Shown: positions 1 to 9,120, counted from the stretch's first letter. The stretch: 29,857 nucleotides of DNA from Halorhodospira sp. (GCA_007121755.1 SKJZ01000119.1:1-29857); one strand, 5' to 3'. Notes: generated by a model not told the origin, from the sequence alone. Made by a program: numbers and translations.

Positions 1-65
1 CCGCGGAGGACGAACCGGGGACTTCCGCTGTGAACGCCCCGCCCTCCCGGCGTGAAATCAGCCTC

Positions 66-851
66 TCACTCGTATCCGGTAGTCGAAGGATCCGGCGCCC
101 AATCCCCGTCGATCCGCTCCACCCAGGTCTCCACGCTGCCATCCTCGCCGAGGTCCAACCAGCGCACACCCGGATTCACGGTATCGAGGGCGAAATCCGT
201 GCAGCCGGGCTTGAATTGGATACATGTGGAAGGTGTCGCCAACAGCCGCAAACCGTCACGGCGCCGGTCGAACTCCTGATGGACGTGCCCCCATACCAGG
301 AGCCGGACCTGCGGATGGCGCTGAAGGAGTTCCAGCAGATCGCCGCCATCGGCCACCCGCTGCTCATCGAGCCAACGCGCCCCAACCGGTACCGGCTGAT
401 GGTGCAGCGCAACCAATGTGGGCAAGCCGTGCTGCTCGCCCAACGCCCCCTCGAGCCACCGGAGTTGCTCTTCGCCGAGCCGCCCGCCGACGGCGCCGGG
501 CACTTGGCTGTTGAGGGACAGAAACCGCCAGCCGTCGAAAGTGGCATCCCGCTCCAGCCGCAGCAGATCGCCGCCGCCGAGCTCATCCCGCATCAGGGAA
601 AGCTCGTCATGGTTCCCCGGCATGACAAGAGCAGGCCTTCCGAACGCCTCAAAATCCCTGCGGAACCGCCGGTAGGCGTCGCGATCGCCATTGTGGCTGA
701 TATCACCGGTCGCCAGCACAAGATCGACCCCGTCCATAGCCGGAGCGATGCGGCGCAAGACCGCATCGTAGCTGGCGCTCGGATCAACACCCGCCAACCG
801 CCAATCGGAGCGGCCCTTCAGGTGGAGGTCGGTGATATGGAGGACTCTCAT
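66..851 (-). CDS. cpdA: CpdA-type metallophosphoesterase (3',5'-cAMP phosphodiesterase family)
   Basis: Predicted calcineurin-like phosphoesterase of 261 aa, close to the size of E. coli CpdA, which hydrolyses cAMP in the cytoplasm. The dimetal signature is complete: D8-x-H10 (ITDLH), G49-D50, G79-N80-H81-D82, H150-H151 and G188-H189-V-H191. The frame stays open upstream to 992, but that part lies inside dksA. The ATG at 851 begins exactly at the family N-terminus MRVLHITDLH, so I use it. It follows dksA after 25 nt on the same strand and is probably co-transcribed. The family call is firm. The cAMP substrate is inferred, because related enzymes cleave other phosphodiesters. Confidence 0.85.
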   Translation of the reverse strand: MRVLHITDLHLKGRSDWRLAGVDPSASYDAVLRRIAPAMDGVDLVLATGDISHNGDRDAYRRFRRDFEAFGRPALVMPGNHDELSLMRDELGGGDLLRLERDATFDGWRFLSLNSQVPGAVGGRLGEEQLRWLEGALGEQHGLPTLVALHHQPVPVGARWLDEQRVADGGDLLELLQRHPQVRLLVWGHVHQEFDRRRDGLRLLATPSTCIQFKPGCTDFALDTVNPGVRWLDLGEDGSVETWVERIDGDWAPDPSTTGYE

Positions 852-876
852 TACCGGCGTGGCCCGCCGCCGCCTC

Positions 877-1308
877 TCAGGCGACCCGCTGGCGCTCCCG
901 AATCTCCTCCAGGGTCTTGCAGTCGATGCAGAGCGTCGCCGTCGGGCGGGCCTCAAGACGGCGCAACCCGATCTCGACGCCACACTGCTCACAGAACCCG
1001 TAATCGCCCTTATGGATCTTCTCCAAGGTGGAGTCGATCTTGCGGATCAACTTCCGCTCCCGGTCCCGGGTGCGCAATTCCAGCGCGAACTCCTCTTCCT
1101 GAGTCGCCCGGTCGGACGGGTCCGCATAGTTGTTGGCGTCGTCCCGCATATGGTGGACAGTCCGCTCCACCTCTTCCTGGAGCTCACGCTTCCAAGCCTC
1201 GAGCAACTGCCGGAAGTGGTCGAGTTGCTCATCGCTCATGTACTCCTCACCCGCATCGGGCTCGTAGGCCTCAAACCCCTTCACGGGAAGCACATGTTTC
1301 TGACCCAT
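877..1308 (-). CDS. dksA: RNA polymerase-binding transcription factor DksA
   Basis: A 143-aa DksA, the secondary-channel factor that works with ppGpp in stringent control of rRNA and amino-acid promoters. Visible features are the coiled-coil region with the tip motif D63-P-S-D66-R-A68 (the two acidic residues needed for activity), the RDRERKLI stretch, and the C4 zinc finger C106-x2-C109-x17-C127-x2-C130, followed by the typical C-terminal helix. An eight-residue longer frame reaches 1332. The ATG at 1308 sits 6-7 nt behind a strong GGAGGAG ribosome site (revcomp of about 1313-1320), so it is preferred. aroG lies upstream on the same strand with a roughly 120-nt gap, so dksA may have its own promoter. 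cpdA follows. Confidence 0.95.
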   Translation of the reverse strand: MGQKHVLPVKGFEAYEPDAGEEYMSDEQLDHFRQLLEAWKRELQEEVERTVHHMRDDANNYADPSDRATQEEEFALELRTRDRERKLIRKIDSTLEKIHKGDYGFCEQCGVEIGLRRLEARPTATLCIDCKTLEEIRERQRVA

Positions 1309-1359
1309 ACAGTCTCCTCCCTTACCCCTCAAGCGCGTCCGGAGCCACCCCGGGGCACG

Positions 1360-1379
1360 GCGCCGGAGATCACCGGCGC
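1360..1379 (-). other. GC-rich hairpin between aroG and dksA
   Basis: A perfect 7-bp inverted repeat, GCGCCGG-N6-CCGGCGC, lies about 50 nt downstream of the aroG stop and about 50 nt upstream of the dksA start. No U-tract follows on the minus strand, so it is not a canonical intrinsic terminator. It could be a leader stem for dksA or a 3'-end stabiliser for aroG mRNA. The remaining inter-genic bases (1309-1429) show no gene. A TTGTCG box 17 nt from GACTAT on the minus strand is a weak dksA promoter candidate. Confidence 0.3.
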
Positions 1380-1429
1380 TAAAGCAACGATGCCAACAAT
1401 AGTCGATCTACTTTTTCCTGTCGACAATC

Positions 1430-2512
1430 TCAAGCGGCGCGCTCGCGCAACGCTCCCCGCAACGTCTCCGCGGCCTCTCGCAAAGCTGATTCGGTGGTCT
1501 CCCAATCAATACAGGGGTCGGTAATGGAGACGCCGTACCGCAACTGGGACGGGTCTCTCGTAAGCTTTTGACTTCCCCAGCCTATATTGCTTTCAAGCAT
1601 TACTCCGACGATGGAACGGTTGCCCTCGACGATCTGATGCACCAAGTCCCGAAGCACCATCGGCTGCAACGCCGGATCCTTGCTGGAGTTGGCGTGGCTG
1701 CAATCGACCACGATCCGCGACGGCACTTCCGCCTCCTCTAGCGCCTGCTCGCACAAGCGGATGCTCACCGAATCGTAGTTCGGCTGCGCATTACCGCCAC
1801 GCAAGACGACATGGCCGTACGGATTGCCCCGCGTGCGCACGATGGTGCAGCGGCCCTCTCCGTCGATACCGAGAAAACTGTGTGGCGTGGCCGCCGACTG
1901 CAACGCGTTGATCGCCACCTGTTGGCTCCCGTCGGTGGCGTTCTTGAAGCCGACCGGCGTCGACAGGCCGCTGGCCATCTCCCGATGGGTCTGCGATTCG
2001 GTGGTCCGGGCCCCGATAGCCGTCCAGGAGATCAGGTCGCCGTAGTATTGAGGCGTGATCGGATCGAGCCCCTCCGTCGCCACCGGCAGCCCCATTTCGG
2101 TGATTTCCAACAGCAGCTTGCGGGCGATTTCCAACCCCTTGTCGATATGGAAAGAGTCGTCCATATCCGGATCGTTGACCAGCCCCTTCCAGCCCAGCGT
2201 GGTACGCGGCTTCTCGAAATAGACGCGCATGATTAAAAGGAGCGTATCACCGAACTCGTCCCGGAGAGTCTTCAACCGGCGCGCGTAGTCCAGCGCCGCC
2301 TCCGGATCGTGGATGGAGCACGGCCCCACGACGACGAACAAGCGGTGATCGCGGCGGTCCAAGATATCGCGCAGCGCCTGCCGGCCCTCAAGCACGACCT
2401 GCTTCGCCGCATCGGTCAGGGGCAAGCGGCTCTTGATCTCACTGGGGGTAGGCAGACGCTCGTGCAGGGCTACGTTGACGTCGTTGACGGGATCACTCTT
2501 CGGTTCTGACAT
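1430..2512 (-). CDS. aroG: Class I 3-deoxy-7-phosphoheptulonate (DAHP) synthase
   Basis: First enzyme of the shikimate pathway: it condenses phosphoenolpyruvate and erythrose 4-phosphate to DAHP. The 360-aa product matches the AroF/AroG/AroH length. It carries the family motifs VGPCSIHD (PEP/phosphate site), the PRTTLGWKG loop, VGFKNATDG, the metal-site region DCSHANS and the terminal VSITDPCIDW. A GTG at 2539 extends the frame by nine residues. The ATG at 2512 gives the usual N-terminus and lies just downstream of a well-placed -10 box, so it is preferred. Whether it is the Phe-, Tyr- or Trp-sensitive isozyme cannot be told by eye, so the symbol stands for the family. The dyad upstream suggests repressor control. 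Confidence 0.9.
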   Translation of the reverse strand: MSEPKSDPVNDVNVALHERLPTPSEIKSRLPLTDAAKQVVLEGRQALRDILDRRDHRLFVVVGPCSIHDPEAALDYARRLKTLRDEFGDTLLLIMRVYFEKPRTTLGWKGLVNDPDMDDSFHIDKGLEIARKLLLEITEMGLPVATEGLDPITPQYYGDLISWTAIGARTTESQTHREMASGLSTPVGFKNATDGSQQVAINALQSAATPHSFLGIDGEGRCTIVRTRGNPYGHVVLRGGNAQPNYDSVSIRLCEQALEEAEVPSRIVVDCSHANSSKDPALQPMVLRDLVHQIVEGNRSIVGVMLESNIGWGSQKLTRDPSQLRYGVSITDPCIDWETTESALREAAETLRGALRERAA

Positions 2513-2546
2513 GATGGCCCTATGCAGGCCCGTGGACACGGGCGCC

Positions 2547-2576
2547 GTTATAGTACGGATAACGAGTTATCGTACT
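2547..2576 (-). promoter_or_regulatory. Predicted aroG promoter with overlapping operator-like dyad
   Basis: On the minus strand a TATAAC hexamer (2552 down to 2547) lies about 35 nt upstream of the aroG ATG. Immediately upstream, at 2552-2576, is a near-perfect inverted repeat: an 11-nt arm AGTACGATAAC, a 2-nt centre, and the matching arm with one extra base. The dyad therefore fills the spacer and the -35 region, the classic position of a repressor operator, and no good -35 hexamer is present. It does not fit the TyrR box and has the reverse arm orientation of a TrpR site. No U-tract follows, so a terminator for the upstream ATPase gene is less likely. The regulator is unknown. Confidence 0.5.
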
Positions 2577-2594
2577 GTCTGAAAGGGCCGCTCT

Positions 2595-3839
2595 TCAACC
2601 GATGCACCGCGCCGGGACGGTGAATTCGTAGATCGGCGTACCGCCCGCCGCGGCCTCGGCGTCGATGGTCAAGCGCCCCACCTCGCCATTGGCGGCCGGC
2701 ACCGAGTACATCGGCTCCAGCAAAACCCCCTCCAGCACCGCGCGCAGGCCGCGGGCGCCGGTGCCCCGCTCCAATGCACGCCGCGCCACCACACGGAGGG
2801 CGTCGTCGGTAAAGACCAAATCACAGCCGTCCCGCGCCAGCATCTCCTGGTATTGCCGCACAAGCGCGTTGTCGGGCTCTATGAGCACACGAACCAGCGC
2901 CTCTTCATCCAGCGGGTGGAGGACGCTCATCACCGGCAACCGCCCGACCAACTCGGGAAGCATACCGTAGCTCTGCAGATCGACCGGCTCCGGCAATACC
3001 TCCGAAGGCACGGACGCCCCCACCCGAGCCGTGAAGCCGGCCCCGGTAGGCGCGGCCCTGCGGCGGACCACCTCGTCAAGCCCGTCAAAGGCGCCGCCGC
3101 AGATGAACAGGATGTCCCGAGTATCCACGGTCACGGAACGGCGGCGCTTACCCTGAGCGGGTACTGTAACCCGCGTGCCTTCCAGCAACTTGAGGAGGCA
3201 CTGCTGCGGCCCTTCGCCGGCAACATCCCGCCCCACAGACGGTCCGCCCGCCCGCGCCGCCAACTTGTCCACTTCATCGAGATAGATAATCCCACGACTG
3301 GCCCGTTCGGGATCGTTGCCGCACGCGGTCAGCAGTTGCTGGATGACGCTGTCGGCGTCATCCCCACTGTAACCCGCCGCCGTCAGCCGCGTAGCGTCCA
3401 CCGAAACGAACGGCACTTCTAGAATCCGCGCCAGCGAAGAAGCCATGTAGCTCTTTCCGGTGCCACTAGGCCCCATCAAGAGGATGTTGCTCTTTGCGAT
3501 CTCCGGACCGCTGCCCCCGGTGCGCCACAGGAGCCGCTTGTAGTGATTGTATACCGCCACCGCGAGAGTCTTTTTCGCCTCGCTCTGGCCAACCAGGTAG
3601 CGATCGAGGTGGGCTCGAACGTCCCCGGGGCGCGGCATCCGATCCAACATGCGCTGAAAACGGTGCTGACGATCCTCCTCCAACAGCTCGTTGCAAGCCT
3701 CGACGCACTCCTCGCAGATGTGAGCCTCTTCCCCACCGATCAGAGGGCCGGCCAAGTCCTCGGCGCGGCCGCAGAACGAGCAAGTCGAGACCTTCTCTTC
3801 CGGATAGCGGGATACTTCGCCCCCAAGTGCTTCATTCAT
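2595..3839 (-). CDS. ClpX-like AAA+ ATPase, divergent paralogue
   Basis: A 414-aa protein with full ClpX architecture: N-terminal C4 zinc domain (C20, C23, C42, C45, with ClpX spacing), Walker A GPSGTGKS (123-130), Walker B IIYLDE (184-189), arginine-finger motif GRLPV (R300) and sensor-2 TGARGLR (R363). ClpX unfolds proteins and feeds ClpP. Three functional loops differ from canonical ClpX as I recall it. The pore-1 loop is GYSG (156-159) instead of GYVG. The RKH loop is replaced by GKRRRSV (230-236). The ClpP-docking IGF tripeptide is AGF (267-269). No tig, clpP or lon lies nearby. The ATG at 3839 has an AGGGGAA ribosome site. It could be the only ClpX of the genome, but the altered loops and isolated context argue for a specialised second copy. 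Confidence 0.8.
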   Translation of the reverse strand: MNEALGGEVSRYPEEKVSTCSFCGRAEDLAGPLIGGEEAHICEECVEACNELLEEDRQHRFQRMLDRMPRPGDVRAHLDRYLVGQSEAKKTLAVAVYNHYKRLLWRTGGSGPEIAKSNILLMGPSGTGKSYMASSLARILEVPFVSVDATRLTAAGYSGDDADSVIQQLLTACGNDPERASRGIIYLDEVDKLAARAGGPSVGRDVAGEGPQQCLLKLLEGTRVTVPAQGKRRRSVTVDTRDILFICGGAFDGLDEVVRRRAAPTGAGFTARVGASVPSEVLPEPVDLQSYGMLPELVGRLPVMSVLHPLDEEALVRVLIEPDNALVRQYQEMLARDGCDLVFTDDALRVVARRALERGTGARGLRAVLEGVLLEPMYSVPAANGEVGRLTIDAEAAAGGTPIYEFTVPARCIG

Positions 3840-3857
3840 GCGGTTCCCCTTCTATCT

Positions 3858-3883
3858 CCGCACCTTACTTGCGGCTTTTTTTT
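3858..3883 (+). terminator. Possible intrinsic terminator on the plus strand, antisense to the ClpX-like leader
   Basis: A 5-bp stem CCGCA / TGCGG with a 7-nt loop is followed by C and eight T residues on the plus strand. It could stop antisense transcripts running through the ClpX-like gene before they reach the Trm112-like gene. The stem is short, so activity is uncertain. The same A8 tract lies in the leader of the minus-strand gene. Confidence 0.35.
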
Positions 3884-3959
3884 CGCGTCAGCGCTCACAC
3901 AGTTCAACGGCAGCGAACCCCTGGACTTGAGAGCGGACGCCGCGAAAGGCCGTCAGTGA

Positions 3960-3965
3960 TATACT
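3960..3965 (+). promoter_or_regulatory. Predicted -10 box of the Trm112-like/prmC operon
   Basis: TATACT (5/6 match to TATAAT) ends 7 nt before the ATG at 3973. If used, transcription would begin at or next to the start codon, giving a leaderless or nearly leaderless mRNA. No ribosome site is visible before the ATG, which agrees. No convincing -35 lies 16-18 nt upstream; TTGAGA at 3927-3932 is too far away. Confidence 0.4.
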
Positions 3966-3972
3966 TCGTCTC

Positions 3973-4242
3973 ATGGAACAGAAGCTGCTCGACATCCTCT
4001 GCTGCCCGGCCACTAAACGCCCCGTAACCCCTTTGTCACGCGGCGAGGTGGACCGCTTGAACCGGCTAATCCGAGAAGGGGGGCTAATCCACCGGGACGA
4101 CTCCCCGGTAGATCAGCCGTTGCGCGAAGCGCTGATTACCGACGACCGCGCATGGATCTACCGGGTCGATGACGGTATCCCGGTAATGCTCGAAGGACTC
4201 GCCCTGCCCGGGTCGGCGCTGGACGACAGCCGCCAGGGCTGA
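3973..4242 (+). CDS. Trm112/YcaR-like small protein (UPF0434 family)
   Basis: An 89-aa protein with the two Trm112 signatures: N-terminal LLDILCCPATKRPV and C-terminal YRVDDGIPVMLE. E. coli YcaR is about 60 aa. This copy has roughly 25 extra residues between the two halves and only the first cysteine motif in degenerate form (CCPATK rather than CPxC, with no second Cys), so a zinc knuckle is unlikely. In eukaryotes and archaea Trm112 is the activating partner of methyltransferases, including the HemK-type enzyme Mtq2 that modifies the release factor. Here the gene lies 5 nt ahead of prmC, the bacterial HemK, so a partner role is a reasonable inference. The bacterial function is not established as far as I know. 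Confidence 0.75.
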   Translation: MEQKLLDILCCPATKRPVTPLSRGEVDRLNRLIREGGLIHRDDSPVDQPLREALITDDRAWIYRVDDGIPVMLEGLALPGSALDDSRQG

Positions 4243-4247
4243 CCGCC

Positions 4248-5096
4248 TTGACTGCTCCCCGGGCACCGGTCGTCGCGGCCCGCTTGAAGCAAGCGCTGAC
4301 GGACGGCGCCGGGGCGCTGCGGAATACCAGCCCCACTCCGCGTCTCGATGCGGAGGTGCTATTGGCCCACGCCCTGCAATGCCCGAGAAGCCACCTCTAC
4401 ACTTGGCCGGACGCCCGAATCCCCCCTCACGAATCGGCGACCTTCGATACGCTCATTGACAAACGCAGGCGCGGGGTGCCGGTCGCCTATCTGCGTGGCC
4501 GTCAGGAGTTCTGGGGGCTCGATTTCGAGGTCGACCCACGGGTACTGATCCCCAGGCCTGAGACGGAGCACTTGGTGGAGGCGGCTCTCGCCCGCCTGCC
4601 GCCGGGTGGCCGCTTCCTGGAGTTGGGCACGGGCAGCGGGGCCGTCGCCCTGGCAGTCGCCCGTGAACGTCCCGATGTCACGGTCGTGGCCACGGAACGG
4701 AGCACAGCGGCGCTGGAGGTCGCGAAACGGAACCGCCGCCGACTCGAACTGGAACGGGTAGTACTGCTGGCGGCCGACTGGACGCATGGCGTCGCGGGGC
4801 CATTCGACGTCATCGCCTCCAACCCGCCCTACGTCGCCTCCGGCGACCCCTGCTTGAACGCTCTGGAACACGAGCCGCTCGAAGCCCTGGCCGCCGGACC
4901 CGACGGTCTCGATGCCATCCGTGAACTACTGCCGGGCGCGGTGGCGGCCCTCGCGCCCGGCGGCGCGCTGTTACTCGAACACGGCGCGGAACAGGGGGAT
5001 GCCGTGGCAACCTTAATGGGCGAAGCCGGCCTTCAAGCGGTGCAAGGCATCCGGGATCTGGCCGGCTACTTACGGATCGCCGCGGGGAGACAGTGA
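4248..5096 (+). CDS. prmC: Peptide chain release factor N5-glutamine methyltransferase PrmC/HemK
   Basis: Methylates the Gln of the GGQ motif in release factors RF1 and RF2 using S-adenosylmethionine, tuning termination. The 282-aa length is normal. Features are the N-terminal helical release factor-binding domain, the linker PVAYLRGRQEFWGLDF, IPRPETE, the SAM-binding LELGTGSGAVAL and the catalytic NPPY motif in SNPPYV. The predicted start is TTG at 4248, since no ATG fits, with an AGGG about 10 nt upstream. It follows the Trm112-like gene by 5 nt and overlaps the next gene by one base (TGATG). In many gammaproteobacteria prmC follows hemA-prfA; prfA is absent here. Confidence 0.93.
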   Translation: MTAPRAPVVAARLKQALTDGAGALRNTSPTPRLDAEVLLAHALQCPRSHLYTWPDARIPPHESATFDTLIDKRRRGVPVAYLRGRQEFWGLDFEVDPRVLIPRPETEHLVEAALARLPPGGRFLELGTGSGAVALAVARERPDVTVVATERSTAALEVAKRNRRRLELERVVLLAADWTHGVAGPFDVIASNPPYVASGDPCLNALEHEPLEALAAGPDGLDAIRELLPGAVAALAPGGALLLEHGAEQGDAVATLMGEAGLQAVQGIRDLAGYLRIAAGRQ

Positions 5097-5845
5097 TGGA
5101 CGACGAGGCGCTGCTGCGCTACAGCAGACAGATCATGCTCCCGGAGGTCGATGCCGCCGGCCAGCAGGCATTGGCCGACGCCTCCGTCCTCATCGTCGGC
5201 GCCGGCGGCCTCGGATCGCCGGCGGCGCTCTATCTGGGGGCAGCCGGCGTCGGCCGGATGTTGATCGCCGACGCCGACCACGTGGAACTCTCCAACCTCC
5301 AACGCCAGATCGCCCACGGCACACCTGACCTGGGCCGCCCGAAGGTGGAGTCGGCGGCGGACGCGGTGCGCCGGCTCAACCCCACGGTGGAGGTGACGCC
5401 CCTGCCCCAACGCCTGGAGGGTGACGCCCTGGATGAGGCTGTGGCCGGCGTGGACCTGGTTCTGGACGGTAGCGACAATTTCGCGACCCGCTTCGCCGTC
5501 AACGCCGCCTGCGTCCGGCAGCGGCGCCCGCTCGTCAGCGCCGCGGTGATCCGCTGGGAGGTTCAGGTGGCGGTCTTCCGTGGGGACCGCGGCGGGGGCC
5601 CCTGTTACCGTTGCCTCTTTCCGGACACCGAAGACCGGCGCGAGACGTGCAGCGAGACAGGGGTGGCCGCGCCGTTGCCCGGGGTGGCCGGATCGCTCCA
5701 GGCATTGGAGGCGCTGAAGCTGGTGACCGGGGCGGGGGAGCCTCTGCAGGGAAGGCTGCTGATCATGGATGCCTTATCCATGCGGGTACGCATCCTCCAC
5801 GTCCCGGCCGACCCGGAGTGCCCGGTTTGTAACGGTCGCCGGTAG
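5096..5845 (+). CDS. moeB: MoeB/ThiF/HesA-family sulfur-carrier adenylyltransferase
   Basis: A 249-aa E1-like enzyme that adenylates the C-terminal Gly-Gly of a ubiquitin-fold sulfur carrier (MoaD in molybdopterin synthesis or ThiS in thiamine synthesis). It has the ATP-binding GAGGLGS (35-41), the LSNLQRQ region with Arg contacts, DGSDNFATR and four zinc-ligand cysteines in two CxxC pairs (C170/C173, C242/C245). The CSETGV segment (C185) occupies the position of the reactive Cys loop. The ATG at 5096 shares its A with the prmC stop. MoeB and ThiF cannot be separated by eye. MoeB is favoured because prmC-moeB is a common gammaproteobacterial order, while no other moa or thi gene is nearby. 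Confidence 0.82.
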   Translation: MDDEALLRYSRQIMLPEVDAAGQQALADASVLIVGAGGLGSPAALYLGAAGVGRMLIADADHVELSNLQRQIAHGTPDLGRPKVESAADAVRRLNPTVEVTPLPQRLEGDALDEAVAGVDLVLDGSDNFATRFAVNAACVRQRRPLVSAAVIRWEVQVAVFRGDRGGGPCYRCLFPDTEDRRETCSETGVAAPLPGVAGSLQALEALKLVTGAGEPLQGRLLIMDALSMRVRILHVPADPECPVCNGRR

Positions 5846-5908
5846 GGGATTCGTGGAGGCGTTTTGCGGCGGGCTGCCCCTGCCCAACGGCAGACGGTTA
5901 CTAAGTTT

Positions 5909-7341
<1,433 letters not shown>

Positions 7342-7345
<4 letters not shown>

Positions 7346-8820
7346 TCGAAACCCTCCGGTGCCCGCCGATGCCAGTCCGTAACCTGCTGGTAGTTGTGGG
7401 CCGCGTTGAGCAGCCGGGCCTCGTCGAAGTAACCGCCAATCAGTTGCAACCCGGCCGGACGGCCGCCGAGAAAGCCGCACGGCACCGAGAGCGCCGGCAA
7501 GCCGGCGAGATTCACCGCCAGGGTGTAGATATCGGAGAGGTACATCTGCACCGGATCGTCGGCGCGCTCCCCCAGGCCGAACGCCACTGTGGGCGATGTC
7601 GGGCCGGCAATGAGATCGACCTTCTCCAGCGCCCGGGTAAAGTCGTCGGCGATCAACCGCCGGACCTTTTGCGCCTTCAGGTAGTAGGCGTCGTAGTAGC
7701 CCGCCGACAGAGCGTAAGTCCCCACCAGAATGCGCCGCTTGACCTCGTCACCGAAGCCCTCCGCGCGGCTCCGCTTGTACAGGTCTTCCAGGCTCTTGGG
7801 ATCGGAGCAGCGGTGACCGAAACGGACGCCGTCGTAGCGGGCCAAGTTGGAAGACGCCTCCGCCGGAGCGATCACGTAGTAGGCGGGCAGCGCCAACTCC
7901 ATATTCGGCAGCGAGATCTCGACCAGCTCAGCGCCAAGCCCTTCGAGTTCGGCCAGGGCGCTCTCTACCAACCCCCGCACACCACTTTCGAGCCCCTTGC
8001 CAAAAAACTCCGCCGGCACCCCCACGCGCACGCCACGGAGCGTACCGCCCAGCCCCTCCGTGTAATCGGGAACCTCCCGGTCGACACTGGTGGAGTCCTT
8101 GGGATCGAAACCGGCCATGGCCCCGAGCATCAGGGCCAGATCCTCGGCGGTCCGGGCGAACGGCCCGGCCTGATCGAGGCTCGACGCGAAGGCGATCATG
8201 CCCCAGCGCGAAACCCGGCCGTAGGTCGGCTTCAGTCCGCAGACGCCGCTGAGGGCCGCCGGCTGGCGGATCGAACCGCCGGTATCGGTCCCGGTCGCCG
8301 CCGGCGCCAACCGGGCCGCCACGGCCGCGGCGGAGCCGCCGGAGGAGCCGCCGGGAACGGTCTCCGGATCCCACGGATTACGTACCGGACCGAAGTGGCT
8401 GGTCTCGTTGGACGATCCCATGGCGAACTCGTCCATATTCGCCTTCCCCAGCATTACGGCGCCAGCCGCTTCCAACCGTTCCACGACCGTGGCGCTATAC
8501 GGCGCCACAAACGGGTCGAGCATCCGCGAGCCGCAAGTAGTCCGCACCCCGTCGGCGCAAAAGATGTCCTTATGGACAATGGGCACTCCGGTCATCGGAC
8601 CGGCATCGCCACCGCGCAGCCGGTCATCGGCGGCATCGGCGGCGGCCAACGCGCGTTCCGCCGTGATTGTGATCAAGCTATTGAGCTTGGGGTCGAGGCG
8701 TTCGATGCGCCGCAGGCACGCCTCTGTCAACTCGCGGCTGGAGATCTCGCCAGCGCGCAACGCCTTCGAGGACTCTGCAACCGTCTTCTCGTGGATGGTA
8801 TCCGTTGATCGCTCCGCCAC
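7342..8820 (-). CDS. gatA: Asp-tRNA(Asn)/Glu-tRNA(Gln) amidotransferase subunit A
   Basis: Amidase-signature glutaminase that releases ammonia from glutamine for transamidation of Glu-tRNA(Gln) or Asp-tRNA(Asn). The Ser-cisSer-Lys triad is visible at K84 (HKD), S159 (in GGSSGGSAA) and S183 (in TDTGGSIRQPA), with spacing as in characterised GatA. Length is 492 aa. The start is GTG at 8820 with an AGGGG site about 6 nt upstream, and it lies 12 nt after gatC. The presence of GatCAB implies at least one indirect aminoacyl-tRNA pathway in this organism; whether for Asn, Gln or both cannot be read here. Confidence 0.97.
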
Positions 8821-8832
8821 TGAACGCCCCTC

Positions 8833-9120
8833 TTATTCGACGACCCTGGGAACCAGATAGAGGCCGGCCTCCACGGCGGGCGCCACCTTTTGGTAGTGTT
8901 CCCGCCGATCCGACTCGGTCACCCCGTCGGAGCGCAGCCGTTGGACCGCATCCAACGGGTGGGCCATCGGCTCCACTCCGTCGGTATCGACGGCGTTCAT
9001 CTGCTCCACGAAGGAGAGGATTTCGGAAAGGTCACGTGCGTAACCTTCGACGCTCTCGTCGTCGATACCGATCCTGGCCAGATGGGCGATCGCAAGAACC
9101 TCATCCCTACCTAGCGCCAT
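8833..9120 (-). CDS. gatC: Asp-tRNA(Asn)/Glu-tRNA(Gln) amidotransferase subunit C
   Basis: A 95-aa GatC, the belt-like subunit that wraps around GatA and stabilises the complex. Typical features are the N-terminal AHLARIG, the LSEILSFVEQMNAVDTDGVEPM core and the end APAVEAGLYLVPRVVE. A longer frame reaches 9162, but the ATG at 9120 begins at the conserved region and has a G-rich GGGGGGAA ribosome site about 8 nt upstream. It is first in the gatCAB operon and divergent from mreB. Confidence 0.95.
   Translation of the reverse strand: MALGRDEVLAIAHLARIGIDDESVEGYARDLSEILSFVEQMNAVDTDGVEPMAHPLDAVQRLRSDGVTESDRREHYQKVAPAVEAGLYLVPRVVE

Noticed and set aside
1..65. Left edge of the window downstream of cpdA
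   Set aside because: No start, motif, hairpin with T-run or partial gene could be supported in these bases.
30..1382. Long plus-strand frame over cpdA and dksA
   Set aside because: Antisense shadow of two well-supported genes. The translation is Pro/Arg-rich with no recognisable domain.
2552..2576. aroG dyad as a TrpR or TyrR site
   Set aside because: TrpR sites have GTACT...AGTAC outward arms, the reverse of those here, and the TyrR pattern TGTAAA-N6-TTTACA is absent.
5880..5893. CTGCC-CAAC-GGCAG hairpin between moeB and gatB as a terminator
   Set aside because: The stem is only five base pairs and no T-run follows directly on either strand.
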